In this document: piece by piece, positions 46,150 to 55,442 of the stretch
Layout of the letters: each line of letters starts with the position of its first letter
Position numbering within the stretch: the first letter of the stretch is position 1
NCBI RefSeq assembly: GCF_013041605.1
Contig: NZ_JABEQC010000007.1
Location: 1-64,000 of the forward strand
Length of the DNA stretch: 64,000 nucleotides
DNA from: Vibrio plantisponsor
Lineage (GTDB): Bacteria; Pseudomonadota; Gammaproteobacteria; Enterobacterales; Vibrionaceae
Direction: 5' to 3'
Position numbers and translations under genes: made by a program
Notes under the pieces: model-generated
What the model saw: the letters and a program-made list of their open reading frames with translations, nothing else
Databases searched by the model: none
What the model was told of the DNA's origin: nothing

Positions 46150-47898
46150 TTAACTCAAACCAATAATATGCCCGTGTTCATCGATGTCTAATGACATAAA
46201 GGCGGGCTTGTCTGGTAAACCGGGCATGGTCATGACGTTGTCGCACAGCGCATACACAAAGCCAGCGCCAGCGCAGAGTTTGAGCTCGCGAATCATCACT
46301 TCAAATCCGCTTGGTGCGCCTTTGATTGAAGAATTTGTGGTAATGGAGAGTGGCGTTTTTGCAAAACAGACGGACAGGTTTTCAAAGCCTTGTTCGTTCA
46401 ACTGCTTTAATTGCATTTGAGCTTTATAACTCAGCATAAATGAACCTGCTCCATAGCCTTTGGTGACGACACTGGTAATTTTGGTCATCAGCGCATCTTC
46501 AGCTTGGTATAAAGGTTCAAACAAAGAGGTTTTCTCGCACTGTTTAATGACTTTTTCTGCAAGCTCTTTCGTGCCTTCACCACCTTTAACAAAACCCTCT
46601 GAAATCGACACTTCAACATCGTTAGGTAAAGCCTCGATAAGTTCAATAAGCTGCTGTAGCTCTTCGTCAGTATCTTGTGGGAAACGGTTAATTGCGACAA
46701 CCGCAGGAATGCCGTATTTGTTAACGTTGTTGATGTGCCACTTTAAGTTCTCAAAACCTGCGACTAAAGCATCTCGATCTGGCGCGAATAATGAGTCGGG
46801 GATAGCTTGACCCGGACGTAAATCGAATTGACCTGAGTTTGCTTTCAGACCGCGCAAAGTTGCCACAATAACAGCGCAATCGGGTGTTTTACCTGATGCT
46901 TTTGCTTTGATGTTACAGGCCTTTTCAAAACCCATGTCTGAACCGAATCCGCCTTCTGTGACTGTGTACTCGGCTAAACGTGTCGCGATGTCATCGGCAA
47001 TGATCGATGAATTGCCGTGTGCAATATTGGCGAAAGGCCCTGCATGGATAAGGGTAGGCACGCCCTCTAACGTTTGCATTAGGGTTGGTTTGATCGCTTC
47101 TTTCATACTGACCGTCATCGCGCCAGCGACTTGCAAATCCTCTGTGGTTACTGGGTTACCATCAAAACTGTAGCCAATCACAATTTTGCCGATACGTTGG
47201 CGCAGATCTTTAAGGTCAGAAGCTAAAGCAAGAATTGCCATTAGTTCAGACGCTGCGGAAATATCGAAACCGTCAGTACGTTCATAACCATTGATGGTTT
47301 TACCCATTTCGTTTTGGCCAACCGTCACCATGCGCAGCGCGCGATCGTTATGGTCAACAACACGTTTCCATACCACTTGGTGTGGATCGATTCGTAGCGC
47401 TTTAAGCTGTGTTCGGCGTTCGAAATCTTCATAGCCGTTACGCTGCTCATGGTAGATACGCGCATCAATAGCGGCAGAGGCTAGGTTATGGGCGGCGGTC
47501 ACCGCATGAATATCACCAGTTAAGTGCAGGTTTAACTCTTCCATCGGCGCTACTTGAGAATAACCTCCACCGGCAGCACCACCTTTCACACCAAAGATTG
47601 GCCCCATAGAAGGTTGGCGTATACAAGCAAAAACCGACTGATTCAATTTTGCTAATCCTTGCGCTAAACCTATGGTTGTGACCGTTTTACCTTCACCGAG
47701 CGGTGTCGGTGTGATGGCTGTGACCAACACAAATTTGCCTACGGGTTTTTCATGCAATCGTTCTAAACATTTTAATGAGACTTTTGCTTTGTAATGGCCG
47801 TGACTTTCGTACTCTTCAGCAAGTAATCCTGCTTTTTCAGCAACGGCATCAATGTGAGTCAATGGGGTAGTGCGGCAAATGTCGATGTCTGATAGCAT
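46150..47898 (-). CDS. fhs: Formate-tetrahydrofolate ligase
   Basis: Fhs joins formate to tetrahydrofolate with ATP, giving 10-formyl-THF for purine synthesis. The 582-residue protein has [16 protein letters not shown] (phosphate-binding region), [22 protein letters not shown] in segments, and the acidic [16 protein letters not shown] region near 135. The length is slightly longer than the usual 555-560 residues. It lies downstream of a PurR-like box at 47931-47942, linking it with purine control together with the gcv cluster in this window. It is a single gene with a terminator. Confidence 0.95.
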   Translation of the reverse strand: MLSDIDICRTTPLTHIDAVAEKAGLLAEEYESHGHYKAKVSLKCLERLHEKPVGKFVLVTAITPTPLGEGKTVTTIGLAQGLAKLNQSVFACIRQPSMGPIFGVKGGAAGGGYSQVAPMEELNLHLTGDIHAVTAAHNLASAAIDARIYHEQRNGYEDFERRTQLKALRIDPHQVVWKRVVDHNDRALRMVTVGQNEMGKTINGYERTDGFDISAASELMAILALASDLKDLRQRIGKIVIGYSFDGNPVTTEDLQVAGAMTVSMKEAIKPTLMQTLEGVPTLIHAGPFANIAHGNSSIIADDIATRLAEYTVTEGGFGSDMGFEKACNIKAKASGKTPDCAVIVATLRGLKANSGQFDLRPGQAIPDSLFAPDRDALVAGFENLKWHINNVNKYGIPAVVAINRFPQDTDEELQQLIELIEALPNDVEVSISEGFVKGGEGTKELAEKVIKQCEKTSLFEPLYQAEDALMTKITSVVTKGYGAGSFMLSYKAQMQLKQLNEQGFENLSVCFAKTPLSITTNSSIKGAPSGFEVMIRELKLCAGAGFVYALCDNVMTMPGLPDKPAFMSLDIDEHGHIIGLS

Positions 47899-47928
47899 AA
47901 AATCCTCAGAGGGTGATGGTATTTAGTT

Positions 47929-47944
47929 GAGCAAACGTTTGCGT
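47929..47944 (-). promoter_or_regulatory. PurR-like box upstream of fhs
   Basis: On the minus strand the 16-mer ACGCAAACGTTTGCTC fits the PurR consensus at nearly every position, with core GCAAACGTTTGC at 47931-47942. It lies about 30 bases before the fhs start, in good position for repression. Confidence 0.8.
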
Positions 47945-48088
47945 TGGCATGTTATCTAGAAATAAGTCGATGTAAAGTGTTTTTGTGAGAGGATTGTTCG
48001 ATTGCGGTGATTTTCAAAATTATGCTGATTTGTGTCAACTCTCGGATAATATTTACTCACTGAAAAAGATTAACAAACTTTATAAAGT

Positions 48089-48117
48089 AGCAAGGTGACC
48101 GAGATGATCACCTTGCT
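48089..48117 (-). terminator. Hairpin after elbB
   Basis: AGCAAGGTGA (48089-48098) and TCACCTTGCT (48108-48117) are perfect inverted repeats about 27 bases after the elbB stop on the minus strand. The T-run is poor, so termination is likely but not strong. Confidence 0.65.
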
Positions 48118-48143
48118 GTTGTCATTCTATAGAGTGGAGCTAT

Positions 48144-48794
48144 TTATGCCAGCTCTATTAGCTTTTCAACCAGACGTTCGATACCTGATGCCGCTTCTGA
48201 AATACTGCCTGCCAACATATAAGCTGGCGTAGAAAGAACGTTGTGTTCATGGTCATAGACGAAGTCATCGACTGGGCAGTTGATGTGGTCCCCTCCCATG
48301 TGATTGAAAGCGATGGCGGTATCTTTGTCATTACCAATTGTGCCTTGCACGCCGTGCTCATAAATCATTGGAATAATAGTGGGGGCGATACACAGATACG
48401 CAGCTGGTTTACCAGATTGAGCGAACGCTCGACAAGCAGACGCAACATGAGCATTAATGGTGCACTCTGTGCCTTTAACTGCAAAATCAGTTAAGTTTTT
48501 GGCCGCGCCAAATCCACCGGGAAGGAGTAACGCATCGTAGTCGTCGGCTTTGAGTTTTTCTACATCGTCTATCTTGCCTCGAACAAGCCGAGCGGCCTCT
48601 ACCAGAACATTGCGCTTTTCTGTCATCACTTCACCGGTCAGGTGATTGATAACATGCAGTTGTTCGATATTAGGCGCAAAGCAATGCCAGCTTGCCCCTT
48701 GCTTCTCAATGGCATGGAGCGCTAAGACAGCTTCATGAATCTCTGAGCCATCGAAGACACCACAGCCACTTAAAATAACGGCTACTTTTTTCAT
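48144..48794 (-). CDS. elbB: Isoprenoid biosynthesis glyoxalase ElbB (DJ-1/PfpI superfamily)
   Basis: A 216-residue class I glutamine amidotransferase-like protein. Family segments are the opening KKVAVILSGCGVFDGSEIHEA, LLPGGFGAAKNL around residue 90 and CIAPTII with a cysteine at the nucleophile elbow. E. coli ElbB has weak glyoxalase activity and was linked to early isoprenoid synthesis (established but limited). It lies 4 bases downstream of a small open frame on the same strand, so the two may be co-transcribed. Confidence 0.93.
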   Translation of the reverse strand: MKKVAVILSGCGVFDGSEIHEAVLALHAIEKQGASWHCFAPNIEQLHVINHLTGEVMTEKRNVLVEAARLVRGKIDDVEKLKADDYDALLLPGGFGAAKNLTDFAVKGTECTINAHVASACRAFAQSGKPAAYLCIAPTIIPMIYEHGVQGTIGNDKDTAIAFNHMGGDHINCPVDDFVYDHEHNVLSTPAYMLAGSISEAASGIERLVEKLIELA

Positions 48795-48798
48795 CGAC

Positions 48799-49020
48799 TT
48801 ATTCCTTGTGTTTAGCAGGAGTTTTTCTAACCTTGCGACCTTTCTTCGCTTTCAAATGGTTATCGGTAGATAAGTCTAGTTGAGGATCCGAAGTTGGAGC
48901 GTCGCACAGATCACAGCTCGAATTTTGTTCACTTTCACTTTGGGATTCTGTGTCACTGTCTGGGTAATGTTTCACAACAAACGGAACAAGCATTACAGAT
49001 GAAGGCAAGAAGTGTTTCAT
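48799..49020 (-). CDS. Small hypothetical protein upstream of elbB
   Basis: A 73-residue predicted product with no family match. It opens with MKHFLPSSVMLVPFVVKH, then an acidic serine-rich stretch containing CDLC, and ends basic (KAKKGRKVRKTPAKHK). GGA lies before the ATG at 49020, and the stop is 4 bases from the elbB start, which is the best reason to call it a gene. Confidence 0.5.
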   Translation of the reverse strand: MKHFLPSSVMLVPFVVKHYPDSDTESQSESEQNSSCDLCDAPTSDPQLDLSTDNHLKAKKGRKVRKTPAKHKE

Positions 49021-49141
49021 GGCTAATCCAATTGATCTCTAAAAAGTGGTCAACAGGTTTTATATGTCGTTAATCACTCATGTTTATTGTGCTAAATCAG
49101 TGAACAGGCCTTTTCTCGCGTTCACCTTTTATTGTTGTGAC

Positions 49142-50059
49142 TCAGAATATACCTTCGTCCCAAACCGGTTTGTCTCTGCCCAATTTGTCCGCAACAAACT
49201 CCATAAATGCCCTTACTTTGTGTGGAAGATGCTTACGTTCAGGAAACACGGCATAAATGGCGTGTTCGGGCAAAGAATAGGGCGTCATTATGGGCTGCAA
49301 TTTTCCAGACAAGATGTCTTTGCTCACCAGAAAAGTAGGCAACTGACCCACACCTAAGCCTTCGATGAGAGCGCGGCGGATCGCTTCACTGTTATTCACA
49401 ATAAAATTCCCTTTGGGAATCACTTTAAACTCGTTGTGTTGTTGTTCGAATGTCCATTCACTACCACCTCTGAAATAGGAGTAAACAAGACAGTTGTGAC
49501 CAATTAGATCAGAGGGCTTTTGCGGTGAGCCATTGCGCTTTATGTATTCAGGTGATGCGCACAAAACGCTTTTGCAATTAACCAGCCGCTTTGCCACCAG
49601 ATTTGAGATGGGTAGGTTGCCAATACGAATGGCGAGGTCGAACTCGCCTTCGATTAAGTCGACCATTTGATCTTCTAGTTGTAGGTCGATAGTGACTTTG
49701 GGAAACTGCTCAAGAAATTCGGCAATGATAGGTGCGATGTAAAGCACGCCAAAAGACATTGGGGCGGTGATCTTAAGTTTACCTTTTGGTTCACCTTGTA
49801 GCTCAGTGACGGCATCCATTCCTTGTTGTGCCAATGCTAGGGCTTGAGAAACATGGTCATAGTAGCGTTTGCCTGCTTCAGTCAGACTCAGTTTTCGTGT
49901 GGTTCGATTGAGCAGACGTATGCCGAGTTCATCTTCCAACTGGGTAACCCGTTTACTGATTGCAGATTTCGTCACTCCCAGCTTTTCGGCTGCTAGCGAA
50001 AAGCTTCCGCATTCAACGACCGCAACGAAAATAGGGATGGTAGAGAAAGTATTGTCCAT
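49142..50059 (-). CDS. LysR-family transcriptional regulator
   Basis: A 305-residue LysR protein with an N-terminal winged helix (about 1-62, with AAEKLGVTKSAISKRVTQLE and RTTRKLSLTEAG) and a periplasmic-binding-like effector domain (about 90-295). It groups by look with the CrgA/AaeR-type repressors that regulate a neighbouring gene, but the neighbouring yjjG is a housekeeping nucleotidase. The effector and target are unknown. It is divergent from yjjG, with about 100 bases between. Confidence 0.9.
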   Translation of the reverse strand: MDNTFSTIPIFVAVVECGSFSLAAEKLGVTKSAISKRVTQLEDELGIRLLNRTTRKLSLTEAGKRYYDHVSQALALAQQGMDAVTELQGEPKGKLKITAPMSFGVLYIAPIIAEFLEQFPKVTIDLQLEDQMVDLIEGEFDLAIRIGNLPISNLVAKRLVNCKSVLCASPEYIKRNGSPQKPSDLIGHNCLVYSYFRGGSEWTFEQQHNEFKVIPKGNFIVNNSEAIRRALIEGLGVGQLPTFLVSKDILSGKLQPIMTPYSLPEHAIYAVFPERKHLPHKVRAFMEFVADKLGRDKPVWDEGIF

Positions 50060-50161
50060 GATTATTGTTGCCTCTAAATTAACAACAAGTTTCCGTTGCT
50101 AGAGATTATCATTTTATGGAAAACAATCTACACTAGGCACACCGTTTTTGAGGAGACAGAT

Positions 50162-50836
50162 ATGAAGTACGACTGGATATTATTTGATGCTGACGAAACC
50201 TTGTTCCATTTCGATGCTTTAAAAGGCATGCAGTTAATGTTTGAACGCAAAGGTGTGAATTTTACAGAACAAGATTTTCATCATTATCAGCAGGTTAATA
50301 AGCCACTTTGGGTCGATTATCAAAACGGAACCATCACTGCCGAAGAACTTAAGCATATCCGCTTTAAAGCTTGGGCTGAGAAACTTGAGACCACCACTGC
50401 CGAATTGAACAGCGCATTCTTAGAAGCAATGGCTGATATCTGCACTTTACTACCGGGTGCAAAAGAGCTGATGGATGCACTAAATGGCAAAGCGAAGCTT
50501 GGCATCATTACTAACGGTTTTACTGAACTTCAGGCTATTCGTTTGGAAAGAACCGGTATGACTCAATACTTTGATCATGTTGTGATATCAGAAGAAGTGG
50601 GCGTCGCTAAGCCTGATGCAGGTATTTTCCAGCATGCAATGGAGAAAATGGGTAACCCGAGCAAAGAACGAGTACTGATGGTGGGGGATAATCCTCATTC
50701 AGATATCCTTGGTGGCTTAAACTTTGGTATCGAAACCTGTTGGGTGAACGTGCATCAACATGAAAGACCCGAAGGGATTAATGCGCATTATGAAGTGCAA
50801 TCCTTGCATGAGTTGCGTAGTATTCTGTTAGCGTAA
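50162..50836 (+). CDS. yjjG: Pyrimidine 5'-nucleotidase YjjG (HAD family)
   Basis: YjjG dephosphorylates pyrimidine nucleotides, including non-canonical ones, and helps clean up the nucleotide pool. The 224-residue protein has motif [17 protein letters not shown] for motif [12 protein letters not shown] with the motif III lysine and [12 protein letters not shown] for motif IV. GAGGAGA lies just before the ATG at 50162; a frame reaching 50096 is not used. It is followed 51 bases later by a GntR-family regulator in the same direction, likely co-transcribed. Confidence 0.94.
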   Translation: MKYDWILFDADETLFHFDALKGMQLMFERKGVNFTEQDFHHYQQVNKPLWVDYQNGTITAEELKHIRFKAWAEKLETTTAELNSAFLEAMADICTLLPGAKELMDALNGKAKLGIITNGFTELQAIRLERTGMTQYFDHVVISEEVGVAKPDAGIFQHAMEKMGNPSKERVLMVGDNPHSDILGGLNFGIETCWVNVHQHERPEGINAHYEVQSLHELRSILLA

Positions 50837-50887
50837 TTCTCATCCACAAAATGGGTGTGCTCACAAGAAGTAGGTGAAAGGAATACT

Positions 50888-51592
50888 GTGCAATACGTGA
50901 AAATTAAAGATGCCATCGTTGAACAAATTGACGCTGGCATGTTATCTCCAAGACAGAAGCTACCTTCTGAGCGCAAATTGGCAGAATCATTCGATACTAC
51001 TCGCGTAACACTGCGTGAGGCGTTATCGCTACTTGAAGCTGAAGGGCGTGTATTCCGTGAAGACCGACGTGGATGGTTTATTTCCCCAGATCCACTACGT
51101 TATGACCCTACACAAACGCTTAATTTCAATAAGATGGCTGAGGCGCAAAACCGTGTGCCTAAAACTGAGCTACTTGCAGCGAAAGCGATGATAGCCAACA
51201 AACAAGCATCAGCACTGCTTGGGTTAAAACCCTTCTCGGATATCTATCGAGTGGACAGAGTGCGATACCTTGATGCTCGTCCTGTGGTATTTGTGACTCA
51301 CTATATTCGCCCTGAGCTTTTTCCAGATCTCTTGTCACACGACATGTCACAGTCATTAACCGAACTCTATAAAGAACACTACTCGACGCAATATCAGTCG
51401 GTCCGCTACCGAATTTCGACAAGCTCATTGCTGGGAGAAACTGCACAAGCACTGCGAGCAACCGATGGTACGCCAACCATGGTGGTTGAAAGAGTGAATT
51501 ATGATGCTAATGGTGACGCAATATGTTGCGACATCGAGTATTGGCGCCATGACGCGATCAGTATCGAATCAGTCGCTCAACTCTCCAGATAA
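50888..51592 (+). CDS. GntR-family regulator with UTRA domain
   Basis: A 234-residue transcription factor with an N-terminal winged helix (about 2-70, VQYVKIKDAIVEQIDAG, LPSERKLAESFDTTRVTLREAL) and a C-terminal UTRA ligand-binding domain (about 85-230). It begins with GTG at 50888, with AAAGGA five bases upstream; a longer frame from 50855 lacks such a site. It resembles the FadR/HutC branch of UTRA regulators. The ligand and targets are unknown, and no catabolic operon is adjacent. Confidence 0.9.
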   Translation: MQYVKIKDAIVEQIDAGMLSPRQKLPSERKLAESFDTTRVTLREALSLLEAEGRVFREDRRGWFISPDPLRYDPTQTLNFNKMAEAQNRVPKTELLAAKAMIANKQASALLGLKPFSDIYRVDRVRYLDARPVVFVTHYIRPELFPDLLSHDMSQSLTELYKEHYSTQYQSVRYRISTSSLLGETAQALRATDGTPTMVVERVNYDANGDAICCDIEYWRHDAISIESVAQLSR

Positions 51593-51607
51593 ACAATCCT
51601 AAGAAAG

Positions 51608-51636
51608 AAAATAGCCTGCTAATGCAGGCTATTTTT
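51608..51636. terminator. Bidirectional intrinsic terminator
   Basis: AAAATAGCCTGC (51608-51619) and GCAGGCTATTTT (51624-51635) form a perfect 12-bp stem between the GntR gene and the convergent siderophore-interacting protein gene. Confidence 0.94.
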
Positions 51637-51660
51637 ATCTGTCTGCTCGCTGTTCGAAAA

Positions 51661-52449
51661 CTAGTGTTGCTCTTCTGCGTCTTGGCGTTTAATCACTTTG
51701 TGACCATCTTCACTGACGCCATTTTTCCAGTAACTGCTGATATAGATGAAATCTCTGTCTATCTCTTTGTCATTGCGGAAGTATTGGCGCAGGGCTTTCA
51801 TCGAATCGAACTCACAAGCGCACCAAACGGCACATTGTCCTTCTAGCCAAACCTGAGCTTTGACCATATCCACCAATTTGTCGCCGTACTCAGCAACGGC
51901 CCAAATCACTTTGACACCTTGTGGTGCTTCAAGTGTTTGTACATCTTCATGTTCGTTGACCTCAATAACCGCGTAGCCACGTGCATTTTCATCTAGGTTT
52001 GCCAGTGTTACCGCCAGTGCTGGTAGCGAAGTCATATCAGCAACAAGGAATACCCAATCTGCATTTGGATTCGTGGATTGGCCTTGGCCCGGCCCTGCAA
52101 TCGAAATGGTGTCGCCTACTTTTGCATTCATTGCCCAACGGGCAGCGAATCCGGACGATGGGTCATGAGTAATATGGCGGACAAAATCGACCACAATGCT
52201 GTTTTTCTCTTCATCAAACTCGCGGATTGTATAAGTGCGCATGACTGGTCTTGCGTCTTCATCTAAATCTGAGAGTTGAGTTGAACCTTCTGGTGAGAAC
52301 AGAAGTTTGATGTAGTCGCCTTCGTTTTGTTTTCCAAAGTGAGCAATAGCATCACCTTGTAATGTAATTCTTTGAATGCTGGGTGAGATTTGCGCAGTTC
52401 CAATGACTGTTAATGGATAAGCGCTTCTTTTATTTTGATTTTTCTGCAT
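51661..52449 (-). CDS. Siderophore-interacting protein (ViuB/SIP family ferric-siderophore reductase)
   Basis: SIP proteins are cytoplasmic FAD enzymes that free iron from imported ferric siderophores by reduction. The 262-residue protein has the FAD-binding RTYTIREFD and HDPSSGFAARWA segments (about 72-110), then GPGQG and the DWVFLVADMTSLPALA region (about 130-150) of the NAD(P)H lobe, and a C-terminal WCACEFDSMKALR. A Fur-box match at 52532-52550 lies 83 bases upstream, so iron-repressed expression is predicted. Confidence 0.93.
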   Translation of the reverse strand: MQKNQNKRSAYPLTVIGTAQISPSIQRITLQGDAIAHFGKQNEGDYIKLLFSPEGSTQLSDLDEDARPVMRTYTIREFDEEKNSIVVDFVRHITHDPSSGFAARWAMNAKVGDTISIAGPGQGQSTNPNADWVFLVADMTSLPALAVTLANLDENARGYAVIEVNEHEDVQTLEAPQGVKVIWAVAEYGDKLVDMVKAQVWLEGQCAVWCACEFDSMKALRQYFRNDKEIDRDFIYISSYWKNGVSEDGHKVIKRQDAEEQH

Positions 52450-52531
52450 AGTAACTTCTTTCGTACTTATAAAATATATTCATTTTCTTATTGACTGCGA
52501 CGCTACTTTAGCCGCAAAAATTCAGCTTATC

Positions 52532-52550
52532 AATGATAATAATTGTCATT
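52532..52550 (-). promoter_or_regulatory. Fur box upstream of siderophore-interacting protein gene
   Basis: The 19-mer AATGATAATAATTGTCATT closely matches the Fur consensus of alternating ATGATAAT and ATTATCAT arms, with one imperfect position in the right arm. It is placed before the minus-strand SIP gene. The remaining 260 bases up to the next gene hold no supported gene. Confidence 0.85.
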
Positions 52551-52814
52551 TACGAAAGTTTACATCCAGATTTCGAGGTGGTTATAGAAATAAAAATCAC
52601 ACATTTTGTGCGTAATTTGAGTGTTATTGCCTTGGTTTTTCAGAAGAATTCGACTTTTCCGGCATACCTAGTTAATCGAACAAAACACTTTTATAAATAT
52701 AACGTTGATTATTTCTCTTCAAATATCCCATTGTTGGCTTTACCAATGGTAATCATACTGAATCCAGCATTTAGAAAGTTAGATAAATTGAGTCGATTCA
52801 GATAAGGGGTTGCC

Positions 52815-53786
52815 ATGTTAGTTGACGGTAAATGGACAAAAGATTGGAAAGCGATGCAGAAAGCGGACGAGAAAGGACGTTTTGTTCGACAAGTCTCCAG
52901 TTTTCGTAACTGGATAACACCGGATGGCAGCGCTGGTCCAACAGGTACTGGTGGTTTCAAAGCGGAAGCGGGGCGTTATCGTCTGTACGTTGCTTATATT
53001 TGTCCTTGGGCTTCACGGACATTGATGGCTCGTAAGCTTAAAGGTTTAGATGAGTACATCGAAGTTACAGTGGTGAACCCTGTGATGACTAACCAAGGCT
53101 GGAGCTTTTCGCAATACGCAGGTTCTGACACTGACCCACTGTTTAATTCGCAGTACTTACATGAAATTTACACCCGAGCGGATGCACACTTTACTGGTCG
53201 TGCGACCGTTCCTGTATTGTGGGACATGAAACAGAATGTGATGGTAAATAACGAGAGCGCAGACATATTGCGTATGTTAGATACCGCATTCGAACACTTA
53301 GTGCCGTCAGATGTTCGTTTGTATCCAGAACAATACGCAAGTGAAATTGATGAGTTGAATCCTCGTATCTATGACCTGCTAAACAATGGTGTTTATAAAG
53401 CGGGCTTTACGCAGTCGCAGGAGTCTTATTTAGAAGCGGTAACCGGCGTTTTCTCAATGCTCGACGAGCTTGAACAACGTCTGGAAGGTAAAGAGTATTT
53501 GGTGGGTAATCAACTGACAGAATCGGATGTGAGAACTTTCGTTACTCTGATCCGTTTTGATGCGGCATACCATGGCTTATTCAAAACAAACCTTAAACGT
53601 ATTGCAGATTACAAAAATCTATCTGCTTATATGGAGCGAATCTTACGCTTGCCCGGTGTTGTGGATACGGTAAATATGGACCATATCATCACAGGCTATT
53701 ATTCGATCAAAGATCTTAATCCTTCAGGTGTGCGGCCAATCGGACCAAAACACATTGATGATTTGCTTCGCTCTGTAGGGCACTAA
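52815..53786 (+). CDS. Glutathionyl-hydroquinone reductase (Xi-class GST, YqjG type)
   Basis: A 323-residue Xi-class glutathione transferase, which reduces glutathionyl-hydroquinones with glutathione. The catalytic cysteine is Cys63 in YICPWASRT, preceded by the conserved tryptophan segment RNWITPDGSAGPTG and followed by NPVMTNQGWSF, GRATVPVLWD and NNESADILRML. Family length is about 320-330 residues. The start follows a weak AGGGG. It is a single gene ending in a strong hairpin. Confidence 0.93.
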   Translation: MLVDGKWTKDWKAMQKADEKGRFVRQVSSFRNWITPDGSAGPTGTGGFKAEAGRYRLYVAYICPWASRTLMARKLKGLDEYIEVTVVNPVMTNQGWSFSQYAGSDTDPLFNSQYLHEIYTRADAHFTGRATVPVLWDMKQNVMVNNESADILRMLDTAFEHLVPSDVRLYPEQYASEIDELNPRIYDLLNNGVYKAGFTQSQESYLEAVTGVFSMLDELEQRLEGKEYLVGNQLTESDVRTFVTLIRFDAAYHGLFKTNLKRIADYKNLSAYMERILRLPGVVDTVNMDHIITGYYSIKDLNPSGVRPIGPKHIDDLLRSVGH

Positions 53787-53787
53787 A

Positions 53788-53815
53788 ACAAAAGGCAGCT
53801 AAAGCTGCCTTTTGT
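53788..53815. terminator. Bidirectional intrinsic terminator
   Basis: ACAAAAGGCAGCT (53788-53800) pairs with AGCTGCCTTTTGT (53803-53815), between two convergent genes. Confidence 0.93.
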
Positions 53816-53844
53816 TGTTCGCGACTAAGTGAATCTCTATGTAC

Positions 53845-54105
53845 TTATTGCTTATCTTTTTCTTGTCGGTTTTCGTAGTATTCCCACTGTTCGACCTTCT
53901 CATCATCTGAGAGCACACAATACGTCACGCGTTTAGCGTCCTCAGTGACCATTTCGAGGTTGCCGCCTTGCTGTACACAGTAGAGTGAGGCAGGGCTCGT
54001 GGTTGCTTCATACTCCTTCACAGCGTATTCATCCGGTTCGTTTGAGCAGCCAACAAGTAGCGCACTACCTATTAAAGCTGAAATCACAATACTGTGTTTT
54101 TTCAT
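53845..54105 (-). CDS. DUF333-family small lipoprotein
   Basis: An 86-residue lipoprotein with lipobox LVGCS (lipidated Cys at residue 20) and a DUF333 domain: NPA-like SPASLYCVQQGGNLE, a central variable loop and VTYCVLSDDEKVEQWEYY. The two conserved cysteines may form a disulfide. Family members are called putative hemolysins in databases without proof. A 316-base spacer to the divergent DHH gene follows. Confidence 0.88.
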   Translation of the reverse strand: MKKHSIVISALIGSALLVGCSNEPDEYAVKEYEATTSPASLYCVQQGGNLEMVTEDAKRVTYCVLSDDEKVEQWEYYENRQEKDKQ

Positions 54106-54421
54106 CGGTTATCTCCATGGGCCTATTGAGTTCATTTAAAATTGGTTCTGCTTGAAATATCAGCGCTTCGGTTTGCCGTCATTTACTCTTCTTCGCATTC
54201 ACAAAGAGTAGTTAACGCGACCATTTAGAGACGAGCTGTAATCTCAAGTGATTACGCCATATGGAAATTGTAGAATATTTTTTTAAAAACCATTGTCTTA
54301 AGTTTGTTAAAAAAATCATGCTGTCTAAAATTAAGTCATAGTGCTTTCTTGAGTTGAGCATCAATAGTGGTGAAAGCATGAGGGGAAGAATGATGAGTAT
54401 AAAAATTTAGGGGATTAACTA
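54106..54421. other. Spacer between DUF333 and DHH genes
   Basis: No gene is supported in these 316 bases. It is AT-rich toward the right, where a promoter for the DHH gene should lie. No clear operator, repeat or RNA structure was seen. Confidence 0.4.
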
Positions 54422-55354
54422 ATGGCGGAGCACAAGTATCGGCTTGTCACCCGAAGTGACTTTGACGGATTGGTTTGCGCAGTGTTGCTCAAAAAACTTA
54501 ACTTAATTAACGACATCAAGTTTGTGCATCCCAAAGATATGCAAGACGGCAAGATAGCGATAACAGAAAACGATATCACCACCAACTTACCTTATGTTGA
54601 AAACGCCTTTTTGATATTTGACCACCACCTTTCTGAAACCATTCGCAATACAGAACCCAGACTTAATCACATTATCGATCCTAATGCGCCTTCTGCGGCG
54701 CGAGTGGTATGGGATTACTACGGTGGGCTGGAAGTCTTTCCTGAAGCATGGTTGGAAATGATGGAAGCGGTGGACAAAGGTGATTCCGCTCAGTTCACAC
54801 GTGATGAAGTACTGGATTCTACGGGGTGGAATCTGCTTAACTTTTTGATGGATGCGAGAACTGGCTTGGGGCGGTTTCGCGATTTCAGAATTTCAAACTA
54901 TAACCTGATGATGGATCTGATTGATTATTGCGGTAACCACACCATTGAGCAAATTCTCGATCTGCCTGATGTGAGAGAGCGGATAGAGTTGTATCGAGAG
55001 CACGAAAACAAGTTTAAAGAGCAAGTGATGAAGTGCGGCACCGTGTATAAGAATTTGGTGGTGTTAGATCTAACTGAAGAAGAAGTAATTTACGCTGGCA
55101 ACCGTTTTATCATTTATGCCCTTTACCCGCAGTGTAATATTTCAATTCATAAAATGTGGGGTTTCCAAAAGCAAAACATCGTGTTTGCCACAGGTAAATC
55201 CATCTTTGACCGCAGCTCAAAAACCAACGTGGGCGAGCTGATGCTTGAATATGGAGGCGGTGGTCACCACGCAGCTGGAACTTGTCAGATCGATGTTGAT
55301 CTCGCACCGAAAGTTGAGCAAGAGTTGATTAAGCGAATCACCGCAGATGGTTGA
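54422..55354 (+). CDS. DHH-family phosphoesterase
   Basis: A 310-residue DHH/DHHA1-type hydrolase. The metal-binding motifs are TRSDFDGLVCA (about residues 10-20) and IFDHHLSET (about 66-74), with DKGDSAQF after them. The C-terminal DHHA1-like substrate domain carries GGGGHHAAGTCQ (about 278-289). The family includes nano-RNases, RecJ and exopolyphosphatase-like enzymes; the substrate cannot be told from the sequence alone. It lies between two spacers and ends with a strong hairpin. Confidence 0.88.
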   Translation: MAEHKYRLVTRSDFDGLVCAVLLKKLNLINDIKFVHPKDMQDGKIAITENDITTNLPYVENAFLIFDHHLSETIRNTEPRLNHIIDPNAPSAARVVWDYYGGLEVFPEAWLEMMEAVDKGDSAQFTRDEVLDSTGWNLLNFLMDARTGLGRFRDFRISNYNLMMDLIDYCGNHTIEQILDLPDVRERIELYREHENKFKEQVMKCGTVYKNLVVLDLTEEEVIYAGNRFIIYALYPQCNISIHKMWGFQKQNIVFATGKSIFDRSSKTNVGELMLEYGGGGHHAAGTCQIDVDLAPKVEQELIKRITADG

Positions 55355-55381
55355 TATCATGGCTTGCTCTAAGTGACTTAT

Positions 55382-55405
55382 GCCCCGTTTAACGGGGCTT
55401 TTTTA
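55382..55405 (+). terminator. Intrinsic terminator of DHH gene
   Basis: GCCCCGTT and AACGGGGC form a perfect 8-bp stem around TA, followed by TTTTTT. Confidence 0.93.
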
Positions 55406-55442
55406 TGTTAGAATTCGCGCCGAGAAATTTAAGGGAACCACC

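Noticed and set aside
52533..52805. 90-codon plus-strand frame before the glutathionyl-hydroquinone reductase gene
   Set aside because: It begins inside the Fur box and has no family likeness; it is better read as a regulatory spacer.
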